Position numbers and translations under genes: made by a program | The notes under the pieces: generated by a model | The model's database searches: none | What the model saw: the letters and a program-made list of their open reading frames with translations, nothing else | What the model was told of the DNA's origin: nothing | Part shown: one piece after another, positions 17,143-24,308 of the stretch | How the letters are laid out: the number at the start of each line of letters is the position of its first letter | Numbering within the stretch: position 1 is the stretch's first letter | Assembly (NCBI GenBank): GCA_052168315.1 | Contig: JBQLZO010000083.1 | Span: 1 to 63,483, forward strand | Reading direction: 5' to 3' | DNA from: JBQLZO01 sp052168315 | GTDB lineage: Bacteria > Planctomycetota > Phycisphaerae > Phycisphaerales > UBA1924 | DNA: 63,483 nucleotides

Positions 17143-18663
17143 ATGTCCGAGAGCACCGAGTCGGGCGATCGTCCGAGCGATGCGAAGCAGATCAAGCGGC
17201 TGCTGCGCGCTGGGCATACCTGCATCAGCATCGTGACGCACGAGGAGCTGCATGTCGCGCGGCTGGTGCGGGATCTTCTGCTGGACCAGGGCAAGAAGGT
17301 GTACTTCTGGTCGGCGGTGCGCGGGGTGTACAACCCGATGATCGAGAGGGCGGAGGGGATGAAGGACACGACGCCGGCGGCGGCGGGGTTGTTCTGGATC
17401 GCGCGCCAGGAGGAGCCGGTCTCGCTGGTGGCGCTGGATCTTTCTGATCACTTCGGGGAGGCGCTGGTGGTGCGGGCGGCGCGGGAGCTGGTGCAGATCA
17501 TGGATGAGCGGGGCGGGCACCTGGTGATGGTCGATCATTCTTCGGAGCTGCCGGCGGCGATCGAGATGCTGGCGACGCGGCACGAGGCGGCGCTCCCGGA
17601 TGAGGAGGAGCTGGACGCGATCGCGCGTCGGGTGCTGCAGGAGCATCGTCGCCGGAGCCCGACGATGGAGTTCGAGCTGACGCAGCGTCAGCTGGACAGC
17701 ATCGTGCGGAACCTGCGTGGATTGACGCGGCGGCAGGCCGAGCACGCGATCCGGGCGACGGTGGTCGATGACAATCGGTTCGACGCGAGCGATGTGAATG
17801 TCGTGCTGGAGGTGAAGCGCCGGCTGATGGCCTCGAGCGGGGCGCTGAGCGCGGTGGATGCGCCGGCGGACCTTTCGCAGATCGCGGGGCTGCGGACGCT
17901 GAAGCGGTGGCTGGACCGGCGTCGGCGGGCGTTCGATGATGATGCGAAGCGGTTCGGGATCGATCCGCCGCGCGGGGTGCTGATGCTGGGGGTGCAGGGG
18001 ACGGGCAAATCGCTGACGGCGAAGGCGATCGCGGCGGCGTGGGCTCGGCCGTTGCTGCGTCTGGACGCGGGGGCGCTGTACAGCCGGTATGTGGGCGATT
18101 CGGAGGCGAACCTGCGGCGGGCGCTGCGCCAGGTCGAGTCGATGGCGCCGTGTATTTTGTGGATCGATGAGATCGAGAAGGCGTTCGCTTCGGCGGGGAG
18201 CGCTTCGAACGATGGCGGGCTGTCGCGCCGGATGTTCGGCGCGCTGCTGACATGGATGCAGGAGCACCGCGAGCCGGTGTTTCTGGTCGCGACGGCCAAC
18301 GACATCAACGCGCTGCCGCCGGAGCTGCTGCGGAAGGGGCGGTTCGATGAGATCTTCTTTGTGGACCTGCCGTCGGAGGAGGTGCGGCGGGCGGTGCTGG
18401 AGATTCATCTGAAGAAGCGGGGGCAGGATCCCGGGGCGGTGGATGTGGGTGCGCTGGCGGCGGCTTCGGAGGGGTTTTCTCCGGCGGAGTTGGAGCAGGC
18501 GGTGGTGTCGGCGCTGCACGACTCGTTCGCGACGGGGAAGCCGGTGACGACGGAGATGATTTTGGAGGTGGTCCGGAGTTCGCCGCCGTTGTCCGTGACG
18601 GCGGCGGAGCGGGTTTCGGCGCTGCGTGAGTGGGCGGAGGGGCGTTGCGTGCCGGCGGATTGA
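17143..18663 (+). CDS. AAA+ ATPase of the Ycf46 type
   Basis: A 506-residue protein resembling Ycf46 of cyanobacteria and plastids. The N-terminal 200 residues form the family's own domain (CISIVTHEELHVARLVRDLL, then a RecA-like fold without a P-loop). The C-terminal AAA+ domain has Walker A GVQGTGKS near 284, Walker B ILWIDE near 338, a sensor with VATAND, and arginines in the ELLRKGRFDEIF segment. Classic AAA partners bind a substrate through the pore, but its target is not known; in cyanobacteria Ycf46 has been linked to inorganic-carbon handling. GGGAGGAGG lies 8 nt before the ATG. Confidence 0.88.
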   Translation: MSESTESGDRPSDAKQIKRLLRAGHTCISIVTHEELHVARLVRDLLLDQGKKVYFWSAVRGVYNPMIERAEGMKDTTPAAAGLFWIARQEEPVSLVALDLSDHFGEALVVRAARELVQIMDERGGHLVMVDHSSELPAAIEMLATRHEAALPDEEELDAIARRVLQEHRRRSPTMEFELTQRQLDSIVRNLRGLTRRQAEHAIRATVVDDNRFDASDVNVVLEVKRRLMASSGALSAVDAPADLSQIAGLRTLKRWLDRRRRAFDDDAKRFGIDPPRGVLMLGVQGTGKSLTAKAIAAAWARPLLRLDAGALYSRYVGDSEANLRRALRQVESMAPCILWIDEIEKAFASAGSASNDGGLSRRMFGALLTWMQEHREPVFLVATANDINALPPELLRKGRFDEIFFVDLPSEEVRRAVLEIHLKKRGQDPGAVDVGALAAASEGFSPAELEQAVVSALHDSFATGKPVTTEMILEVVRSSPPLSVTAAERVSALREWAEGRCVPAD

Positions 18664-18704
18664 GGGTGGGGTATCTCCTTGTGGATTGAAGGAAATGACC
18701 AACC

Positions 18705-18710
18705 TACGCT
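18705..18710 (+). promoter_or_regulatory. -10 hexamer TACGCT, leaderless start
   Basis: Ends 6 nt before ATG 18717. Confidence 0.55.
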
Positions 18711-18716
18711 CCGTTC

Positions 18717-19427
18717 ATGATGCTCCAGATCGCTCTGTTCCTGGCGTTGGCCGGTTTGATCGTGGGTGCTGCGCGGCATGCTCTCGCGATCCGCGATGGT
18801 GCCCATGCGGGATCACCCGGTGGCGGCACGGCGGGCGAGTTGTCGCGTGTGATGAAGATCGCGGCGGCGCTGTCGCACTATCTGATCGCGATCATCGCCG
18901 CGCTGACGGTGCCCGTGTTTCTGAGTCTCACTGAGAGCGGACTCCTCAAGGAAGATGAGCCTTCGGACCTCGACATTTTCATTGTCTTTGGGCTCGGACT
19001 GCTGGCGGCGTGGGCGGGGGAGCAGTTTCTCAACTCACTCTCGAAGCGGGTTATCGATCAGCAGCAGCAGCGTCTTCGCGCGATGATTGAGGAGCAGCGC
19101 ACCCGCCAGCGGGTCATCGAGGGATTGCTGATCGAGCCTGAGCCGGGAAGGGCAGTGGAGCGTGTCGGGGCGTCTGGTGATCTGGATGATCTGGGCGAGG
19201 CGGAGCGAGGCGTGCTGCTCGCGCTGGTGAAGGGGCCTTGGCGGGTGCGCCGGCTTGAGGGGGTGGCGTCCAGCGCCGGGCTTAGGAGCCCGGAGGAGGC
19301 GATGGAGGTGCTGGTTCGGCTGGAAGCGGACGGGCTGGCGGCGCGTTCGACGGAGTTGATGCCGGATGTTCCGGCGCTCTGGTATGCGACGCCGGCGGGG
19401 ATCGCCCTGGCGTCCGGCGGGGGGTGA
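18717..19427 (+). CDS. Membrane protein with coiled coil and winged-helix-like tail
   Basis: A 236-residue protein of unknown function. Three hydrophobic segments lie near residues 3-20, 48-72 and 85-102. A charged, Gln/Arg-rich helix follows (RVIDQQQQRLRAMIEE), likely a coiled coil. The last 75 residues look like a winged-helix module (RGVLLALVKGPWRVRRLEGVA, then a wing ending in WYATPAGIALA), which in similar proteins is used for protein or DNA binding. The cytoplasmic part after the last helix resembles membrane proteins carrying predicted YEATS-type domains, but that match is only by eye. The start follows the TACGCT box; ATG 18720 is a possible alternative. Confidence 0.7.
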   Translation: MMLQIALFLALAGLIVGAARHALAIRDGAHAGSPGGGTAGELSRVMKIAAALSHYLIAIIAALTVPVFLSLTESGLLKEDEPSDLDIFIVFGLGLLAAWAGEQFLNSLSKRVIDQQQQRLRAMIEEQRTRQRVIEGLLIEPEPGRAVERVGASGDLDDLGEAERGVLLALVKGPWRVRRLEGVASSAGLRSPEEAMEVLVRLEADGLAARSTELMPDVPALWYATPAGIALASGGG

Positions 19428-19478
19428 GCACCGGATGCGCCGGGCGAGGGAGCCGGGCCGCACGGGGCGTCGGGGGGC

Positions 19479-19484
19479 TACCCT
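19479..19484 (+). promoter_or_regulatory. -10 hexamer TACCCT, leaderless start of fabD
   Basis: Ends 6 nt before ATG 19491. Confidence 0.55.
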
Positions 19485-19490
19485 GAGCGG

Positions 19491-20450
19491 ATGGACGACA
19501 CACTTCCTCCGATCATTCTTTGTCCGGGTCAGGGCGCGCAGTTCGTGGGGATGGGCAAGGCGTGGTTCGAGCAGGACTCGGTGGCCGCGCAGACCTTCGG
19601 GGCCGGGGATGAGATCCTGGGCGATCGGTTCGGTCGGCGGCTGTCGGAGTTGTGCTTTGACGGTCCGCCGGAGGAGCTGAACCGGACGGACATCGCGCAG
19701 CCGGCGATCTACACGGCGTCTGTGGCGTGTTTCAACGCGTTGTTCGGGGATGGGAATCCGGCGTCTTTCGCATGCACGGCGGGGCTGTCGCTGGGTGAGT
19801 ACACCGCGCTGCACCTGGCGGGGGCGTTCTCGTTCGAGGATGGGCTGCGGCTGGTGGCGCTGCGCGGGCGTGCGATGCAGGATGCGGCCGAGGCGTCGGA
19901 GGGGGGGATGCTGGCGCTGATCGGTCCGGACGAGGCGAGCGCTCGGGGCCTGTGCGCGGCGGTGCTGGAGCGGCGGCGGGCGGCGGACTCGGGGGCGGTG
20001 CTGGTGCCGGCGAATTTCAATGCGCCGGGGCAGATTGTGTTATCGGGCGATCGTGCCTCGTGCGATGTGGCGGAGTTGGTGGCGGGCGAGCGGGGGGTGC
20101 GGTGCTCTCGGCTGGCGGTGGCAGGGGCCTTTCACTCAGAATTGATGGCTCCGGCGGCCCGGCGGCTGGAGGAGGCGTTGGGGGAGACGACGATCCATGT
20201 GCCAAAGTGTCCGGTTTTGTCGAATGTGACCGGGACGCCGCACCCGGCGGACCCTGACACAATCCGATCATTGTTGGTTCGCCAGTTGACGGAGCCGGTT
20301 CGTTGGTCGGAATCGTGTCTTTGGATGAACCGTGAAATGTCCGGCGGGTACCATGAGTTGGCCCCCGGGAAGGTGCTCAGCGGGCTGATGCGCCGTATCG
20401 ATAGACAGATCAAGGTGTCGAACCATGACGAACCCGATCCGGAAGAATGA
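19491..20450 (+). CDS. fabD: Malonyl-CoA:ACP transacylase
   Basis: Transfers malonyl groups from CoA to acyl carrier protein, loading the elongation cycle of type II fatty acid synthesis. The length of 319 residues is normal. GQGAQFVGMG near 13-22 is the oxyanion loop. The nucleophile is Ser100 in GLSLGEY, where the usual GHSLGE His is Leu. The second catalytic residue is the His of GAFHSELM. It opens the fatty acid cluster fabD, lipoprotein, fabG, acpP, fabF. The gene overlaps the next one by 26 nt. Confidence 0.95.
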   Translation: MDDTLPPIILCPGQGAQFVGMGKAWFEQDSVAAQTFGAGDEILGDRFGRRLSELCFDGPPEELNRTDIAQPAIYTASVACFNALFGDGNPASFACTAGLSLGEYTALHLAGAFSFEDGLRLVALRGRAMQDAAEASEGGMLALIGPDEASARGLCAAVLERRRAADSGAVLVPANFNAPGQIVLSGDRASCDVAELVAGERGVRCSRLAVAGAFHSELMAPAARRLEEALGETTIHVPKCPVLSNVTGTPHPADPDTIRSLLVRQLTEPVRWSESCLWMNREMSGGYHELAPGKVLSGLMRRIDRQIKVSNHDEPDPEE

Positions 20451-21183
20451 CAAGACACTGCGCGGGCCGCTTGCGGGCGGTTTCGCGCTTCGGACGATCG
20501 CGGGCGCTGGCCTGCTGGTCGGACTCGTGGGCGTGGGCTCGCTGACGGGGTGCGCGGAGGAGGAGCCTCCGCCCCCGCCGGCACCGGTGGTGCAGGCGCC
20601 GCCGCCGAAGCCGGATCCGATGGCGAACATCACGCTGGACCCGCGTGTTCAGTGGCCTGAGGAGATGCATCCCTCGTCTCCGGAACTGGCCGAGGCGATC
20701 GCGAAGCTTGTGAACGGGCTGGCCGCGGCGGATGCGGACACCTTTACGAGCGTGCTGTCCGATGCCGATCGCCAGTTGACGCAGGAGCTTGTGAACTTCG
20801 GGCTGTGGCAGAAGCAGATGGAGCGCGTCGAAGCGGTGCGCGTGTGCGTGCTGAACGAGCTGACGGCGACCGAGTGCGAGCTCGGTGTCGGGCTTCAGAC
20901 GGCGAACGGCGCGTACATGATCGCGTTCAACGGTCGGACGAGTTCGCCCTGGCAGTTCACGGGCCTGGGGATCACGGACATCGAGGCGCCGCGCGTTGCG
21001 ATGCTTGACAACTCACCGCTGATGCGCCCGATCATTCCCGAGGCCATGGAGATCATCGCGATCGTTCCGATCGCCGAGGATGGGTTGGGCGGTGGTGGCG
21101 GCGGCGGGTATGACGATTCGCCCGCGCCGCCTTCGAGCCCGCCCGGGAGCCCGCCGCGGAAGCCGCGTCGTCACTACCGGTAA
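20425..21183 (+). CDS. Lipoprotein of unknown function in the fab cluster
   Basis: A 252-residue predicted lipoprotein. A signal peptide with a long N-region ends in the lipobox LTGC at about residues 40-43; the mature protein starts with Glu and Pro runs, a flexible linker. The middle (residues 80-190) is a compact alpha/beta region (LVNGLAAADADTFTSVLSD, VEAVRVCVLNEL, GAYMIAFNG) without a known signature. The tail is Gly- then Pro-rich. It overlaps fabD by 26 nt and is probably co-transcribed with it, but an envelope lipoprotein has no obvious role in fatty acid synthesis. AAGGTG lies about 9 nt before the ATG. An intrinsic terminator follows at 21278. Confidence 0.75.
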   Translation: MTNPIRKNDKTLRGPLAGGFALRTIAGAGLLVGLVGVGSLTGCAEEEPPPPPAPVVQAPPPKPDPMANITLDPRVQWPEEMHPSSPELAEAIAKLVNGLAAADADTFTSVLSDADRQLTQELVNFGLWQKQMERVEAVRVCVLNELTATECELGVGLQTANGAYMIAFNGRTSSPWQFTGLGITDIEAPRVAMLDNSPLMRPIIPEAMEIIAIVPIAEDGLGGGGGGGYDDSPAPPSSPPGSPPRKPRRHYR

Positions 21184-21266
21184 GGAATCGGGCGCCTTCG
21201 GGATCCGGCGGCGGTCGAGTTGGCGCGGAGGGGGTCGGGCCGCCGCGCCGTGGCCAGTGAAACAGG

Positions 21267-21272
21267 TATGAT
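21267..21272 (+). promoter_or_regulatory. -10 element TATGAT ahead of fabG
   Basis: A start near 21279 would fall at the base of the hairpin at 21278-21299, so transcripts would begin inside the terminator. It gives a leader of about 125 nt for fabG if read-through occurs. No -35 is evident. Confidence 0.4.
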
Positions 21273-21277
21273 GCACG

Positions 21278-21309
21278 GCCGGGTCCGAAGGGGCCCGGCT
21301 TGCTGTTTT
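21278..21309 (+). terminator. Intrinsic terminator after fabD-lipoprotein unit
   Basis: A 9-bp stem (21278-21286 with 21291-21299, one G-T pair), a GAAG loop and TTGCTGTTTT follow the lipoprotein gene by about 95 nt. Confidence 0.7.
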
Positions 21310-21403
21310 GGGCGGGTGTCGCCGGGGTGGGTGATCGGTTGGGGAAGGGCGACGGGTGGTGCGGACGACCGGGCGCCTTGGGCGCTTTGCAAGGGAGCAT
21401 GCG

Positions 21404-22165
21404 ATGGGCGATTCCGGCGGTTCGATCGGCGAGCGGCGTGTGGCGGTGGTGACGGGCGCAAGCCGCGGCATCGGTCGGGGGATCTCCGAGCGTCTGGCGC
21501 GGGATGGGCGTCATGTGGTTCTTGTGGCGCGGTCGGAGGGTCCGCTGCGGGATGTGGCGTCGGGGATCGAGTCTTCGGGGGGTTCGGCGTCGGTTCACGC
21601 GTGCGATGTGGGCGATTCGGGCGCGATCGGCGAGATGATCGAGTCGGTGGTGGCGGCCCACGGTCGGCTGGACATCCTGGTGAACAACGCGGGGATCACG
21701 CGTGACAACCTGGTGCTGCGGATGAGCGATGAGGAGTGGGACGAGGTGATCCGCGTGAACCTGACCTCGGCGTTCGCGGCGTGCCGTGCGGCGGCTCGGG
21801 CGATGATGAAGGGCAAGTTCGGTCGGATGGTGAACATCGCGTCGACCTCGGGGGTGGTGGGCAATGCGGGTCAGGCGAATTATGCGGCGGCGAAGGCGGG
21901 TCTGATCGGGCTGACGAAGACGCTGGCGCGGGAGCTGGGGGGCAAGGGAATCACGGCGAATGTGATCGCGCCGGGGTTCATCGAGACGGACATGACGGCG
22001 GTGCTGGGCGATGAGATCAAGTCGCGCGTGCTGCAGGGGATGGCGCTGCGTCGGCTCGGGACTCCGGAGGACATCGCGGCGGCGGCGGCGTTCCTGTCGT
22101 CCGACGATGCGGGGTTCGTGACGGGGCAGGTGCTGTGCGTGGACGGCGGGCTGACGATGTGCTGA
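21404..22165 (+). CDS. fabG: 3-oxoacyl-ACP reductase
   Basis: NADPH-dependent reduction of 3-oxoacyl-ACP to 3-hydroxyacyl-ACP in fatty acid elongation. It is a 253-residue short-chain dehydrogenase. TGASRGIGRG near residue 15 binds the cofactor, NNAG near 90 stabilises the sheet, and the active site is Ser in IASTSG, Tyr and Lys in NYAAAKAG. The family-typical C-terminus (GQVLCVDGGLTM) is intact. I chose ATG 21404, with AAGGGAGC 6-8 nt upstream; an upstream in-frame extension would lack a ribosome binding site. Confidence 0.95.
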   Translation: MGDSGGSIGERRVAVVTGASRGIGRGISERLARDGRHVVLVARSEGPLRDVASGIESSGGSASVHACDVGDSGAIGEMIESVVAAHGRLDILVNNAGITRDNLVLRMSDEEWDEVIRVNLTSAFAACRAAARAMMKGKFGRMVNIASTSGVVGNAGQANYAAAKAGLIGLTKTLARELGGKGITANVIAPGFIETDMTAVLGDEIKSRVLQGMALRRLGTPEDIAAAAAFLSSDDAGFVTGQVLCVDGGLTMC

Positions 22166-22241
22166 GTGCCGGGCGGTCGGGGTGGTGGAGGGTGATGGGG
22201 TGGTGGGTTGGGGCGGTGCCGGATCGGGGCTGGAAGTTATT

Positions 22242-22259
22242 GATCACAAACATGTGATC
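22242..22259. promoter_or_regulatory. Dyad upstream of acpP, candidate operator
   Basis: GATCACA (22242-22248) and TGTGATC (22253-22259) form a perfect 7-bp inverted repeat with a 4-nt spacer AACA, inside an unusually AT-rich patch. It lies about 65 nt upstream of the acpP -10 element. The half-site resembles the TGTGA of CRP/FNR sites but in the opposite arrangement. Confidence 0.5.
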
Positions 22260-22324
22260 GGTCGCGCATCGCGATTGGAGTGCGATGGGTGGTTTGGTTC
22301 GTGGCGTCGGGGATGGAGCCCGGC

Positions 22325-22330
22325 TATATT
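22325..22330 (+). promoter_or_regulatory. -10 element TATATT of acpP
   Basis: Lies 52 nt before the GTG start. A TTGGTT further upstream at 22294 is too distant to be a normal -35. Confidence 0.55.
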
Positions 22331-22382
22331 CGCGGGTTATTGTCCGGCCCCGGAGGGCTGGGACCTTGATGGAGTCATCATC

Positions 22383-22640
22383 GTGACTGAACAGGAAATC
22401 GAAGCCAAGGTGATCGAGATCGTGTCTGAGCAGATGGGCGTTGACAAGTCCGAGCTGACGCGCGATACCTCTTTCGTGAACGATCTGAACGCCGACAGCC
22501 TCGACACGGTCGAGCTTGTGATGGAGTTCGAGGATCGTTTCCAGACCTCGATCCCGGACGACAAGGCCGAGCAGATCAAGACGATCGGCGAGGCGGTGTC
22601 GTTCATCATGCAGGCGCGCAGCGCCAACGCGTCTTCGTGA
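22383..22640 (+). CDS. acpP: Acyl carrier protein
   Basis: Carries growing acyl chains on a 4'-phosphopantetheine arm. The 85-residue length and acidity are typical. The modified serine is Ser39 in NADSLDTVELVM. GTG 22383 is the start because GGAG lies 8 nt upstream; the nearby ATG at 22369 is out of frame. The gene sits between fabG and fabF, as in many bacteria, and has its own promoter and a dyad operator candidate, which fits the high level of expression this protein needs. The C-terminal ARSANASS tail is slightly longer than usual. Confidence 0.96.
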   Translation: MTEQEIEAKVIEIVSEQMGVDKSELTRDTSFVNDLNADSLDTVELVMEFEDRFQTSIPDDKAEQIKTIGEAVSFIMQARSANASS

Positions 22641-22786
22641 TCTCGGCGTTCCGGTTCCCCGGTCGCTTCCCGTTGCTCGGGGGGCGCGGGGCACTGGAGC
22701 GGCGTTGCGTTGCGTCTGGCCGGCGGGTCCACGGATCCGCGGCGTGGCGTGGCGGGCGAGGGCCGGCCTGAGGAAGCAGTGGATGC

Positions 22787-22826
22787 ACGCCCCGTTGTCC
22801 AGGCACGGTCGACGGGGCGTGTGTGT
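22787..22826 (+). terminator. Possible terminator after acpP
   Basis: A 9-bp perfect stem (ACGCCCCGT 22787-22795 with ACGGGGCGT 22812-22820) with a 16-nt loop is followed by GTGTGTCTC, a poor T-tract. It lies about 150 nt after acpP. Confidence 0.35.
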
Positions 22827-22937
22827 CTCGGGGCGTCGCGCGCGGGGGCTCGGGTTTTGATCTGGTGATCGCCGGTTCGGGTGCGGGCGTGCCGGCGAGC
22901 GGTTTGGCAGGACCTGCCTGATGGAGAGAACGCGGCG

Positions 22938-24218
22938 ATGACACAGCAACGCCGACGGGTCGTGATCACCGGGGTTGGCGCGGTGACGAACCTCGGGCTC
23001 GACTATCCGAGCACCTGGGACGCGATGATCGCCGGTCGATCCGGGGTGTCGTTGATCGACGATCCGCGATTCGAGCAGTGGCCCGCGGAGAAGTGGGATG
23101 TGAAGATCGCGGGGGCGATCCGGGGCTGGGAGCCGACCTCGCGTCTTGAGGGGCGAGAGGTTCGGAAGCTGGATCGCTGCACGCAGCTTGGCGTGGCGGC
23201 GGGGATGGAGGCCGTGGAGCGGTCGGGAATGGACTTCACGACCGGCGATGGGACGCGTCGGGGCGTGATCATCGGTTCGGGGATCGGCGGGATCCAGACG
23301 ATCGAGACGGGCGTTGAGGTGCTGCTTTCGAAGGGGCCGGATCGGATCAATCCGTTCACGGTGCCGCGGCTGATGGCCAACGCGGTGGCGGGCGATCTCT
23401 CGATCCGTTACGGGCTGCTGGGGCACTCGGATTCGCACACGACGGCGTGCGCTTCGTCGGGGCACTCGATCGGCGCGGCGATGCGTCTGATCCAGTTCGG
23501 CGAGGCGGATGTGATGCTGGCTGGTGGATCCGAGGCGGCGATCTCTCCGCTGTGCATGGGCGCGTTCATGACGATGCGTGCGCTTTCGACTCGGAACGAG
23601 ACGCCGCAGACGGCGTCGCGTCCGTTCGATCGGAGCCGTGACGGTTTCGTGCTGGCCGAGGGTGCGGCGGTGCTGGTGCTGGAGAGCGAGGAGCATGCGC
23701 GGGCGCGGGGGGCCGAGATCCTGGCCGAGTTGGTGGCGTACGGGGCGACCTCGGACGCGAACCACATCACTGCCCCGCACGCGGAGGGCGATGGGGCGGC
23801 GCGGGCGATGGAGGTGGCGCTGCGCGATGCGCGACTGAACCCGACGGACATCGACTTCGTGAACGCCCACGGCACATCGACGCCGCTGGGCGATGCGGCG
23901 GAGGTGAAAGCGGTGCTGCGGGTGTTCGGTGACCACGCGCGGAAGTCGGCGGGCGGGCGGCTGCTGATGTCGTCGAGCAAGTCGATGACCGGGCACTGCC
24001 TGGGCGCTTCGGGCGTGGTGGAGATGGTCTCGTGCCTGGGCGCGATCCGGCACGGCGCGGTCACGCCGACGATCAACTGCCACGAGAATGATGAGGGGTT
24101 CGATGTCGATTTCGTGCCCAACACCGCGCGGGATGCCAAGGTGCGGTACGCGATGAACAACACCTTCGGGTTCGGCGGTCACAATGTGACGCTGGTCGTG
24201 GCCGCCTACCAGGGCTGA
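22938..24218 (+). CDS. fabF: 3-oxoacyl-ACP synthase II
   Basis: Condenses malonyl-ACP with acyl-ACP, extending the chain by two carbons. Thiolase-fold enzyme of 426 residues. The nucleophile is Cys in TTACASSGHS, the two histidines are in NAHGTSTP and MTGHCLGASG, and Lys is in SSSKSMTGH. The C-terminal FGFGGHNV loop is intact. ATG 22938 is preceded by GGAGAG at 9 nt. The 297 nt between acpP and this gene carry a possible terminator, so it may have its own weak promoter, which I cannot see. It closes the fatty acid cluster and faces the convergent glycerate kinase gene. Confidence 0.95.
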   Translation: MTQQRRRVVITGVGAVTNLGLDYPSTWDAMIAGRSGVSLIDDPRFEQWPAEKWDVKIAGAIRGWEPTSRLEGREVRKLDRCTQLGVAAGMEAVERSGMDFTTGDGTRRGVIIGSGIGGIQTIETGVEVLLSKGPDRINPFTVPRLMANAVAGDLSIRYGLLGHSDSHTTACASSGHSIGAAMRLIQFGEADVMLAGGSEAAISPLCMGAFMTMRALSTRNETPQTASRPFDRSRDGFVLAEGAAVLVLESEEHARARGAEILAELVAYGATSDANHITAPHAEGDGAARAMEVALRDARLNPTDIDFVNAHGTSTPLGDAAEVKAVLRVFGDHARKSAGGRLLMSSSKSMTGHCLGASGVVEMVSCLGAIRHGAVTPTINCHENDEGFDVDFVPNTARDAKVRYAMNNTFGFGGHNVTLVVAAYQG

Positions 24219-24308
24219 CCCCCCGCCCCCCCCAACTTGCCCTTGGGGTGCGGAGGGTGATTGGGTTGCTCCTCCGGAAGCCCCTCCTGCGCCGTTGGCG
24301 CGCGTGGA

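Noticed and set aside
22242..22259. Standard CRP/FNR binding site
   Set aside because: The half-sites are in the reverse arrangement (TCACA then TGTGA with 4 nt between), unlike the TGTGA-N6-TCACA consensus; it is kept only as an unnamed dyad.
22017..24182. Long minus-strand open frame across acpP and fabF
   Set aside because: It runs antisense to two certain genes and has the composition of a shadow frame.
24230..24248. Terminator hairpin between fabF and glycerate kinase genes (CCCCAA/TTGGGG)
   Set aside because: The stem is only 6 bp and no T-tract follows on either strand.
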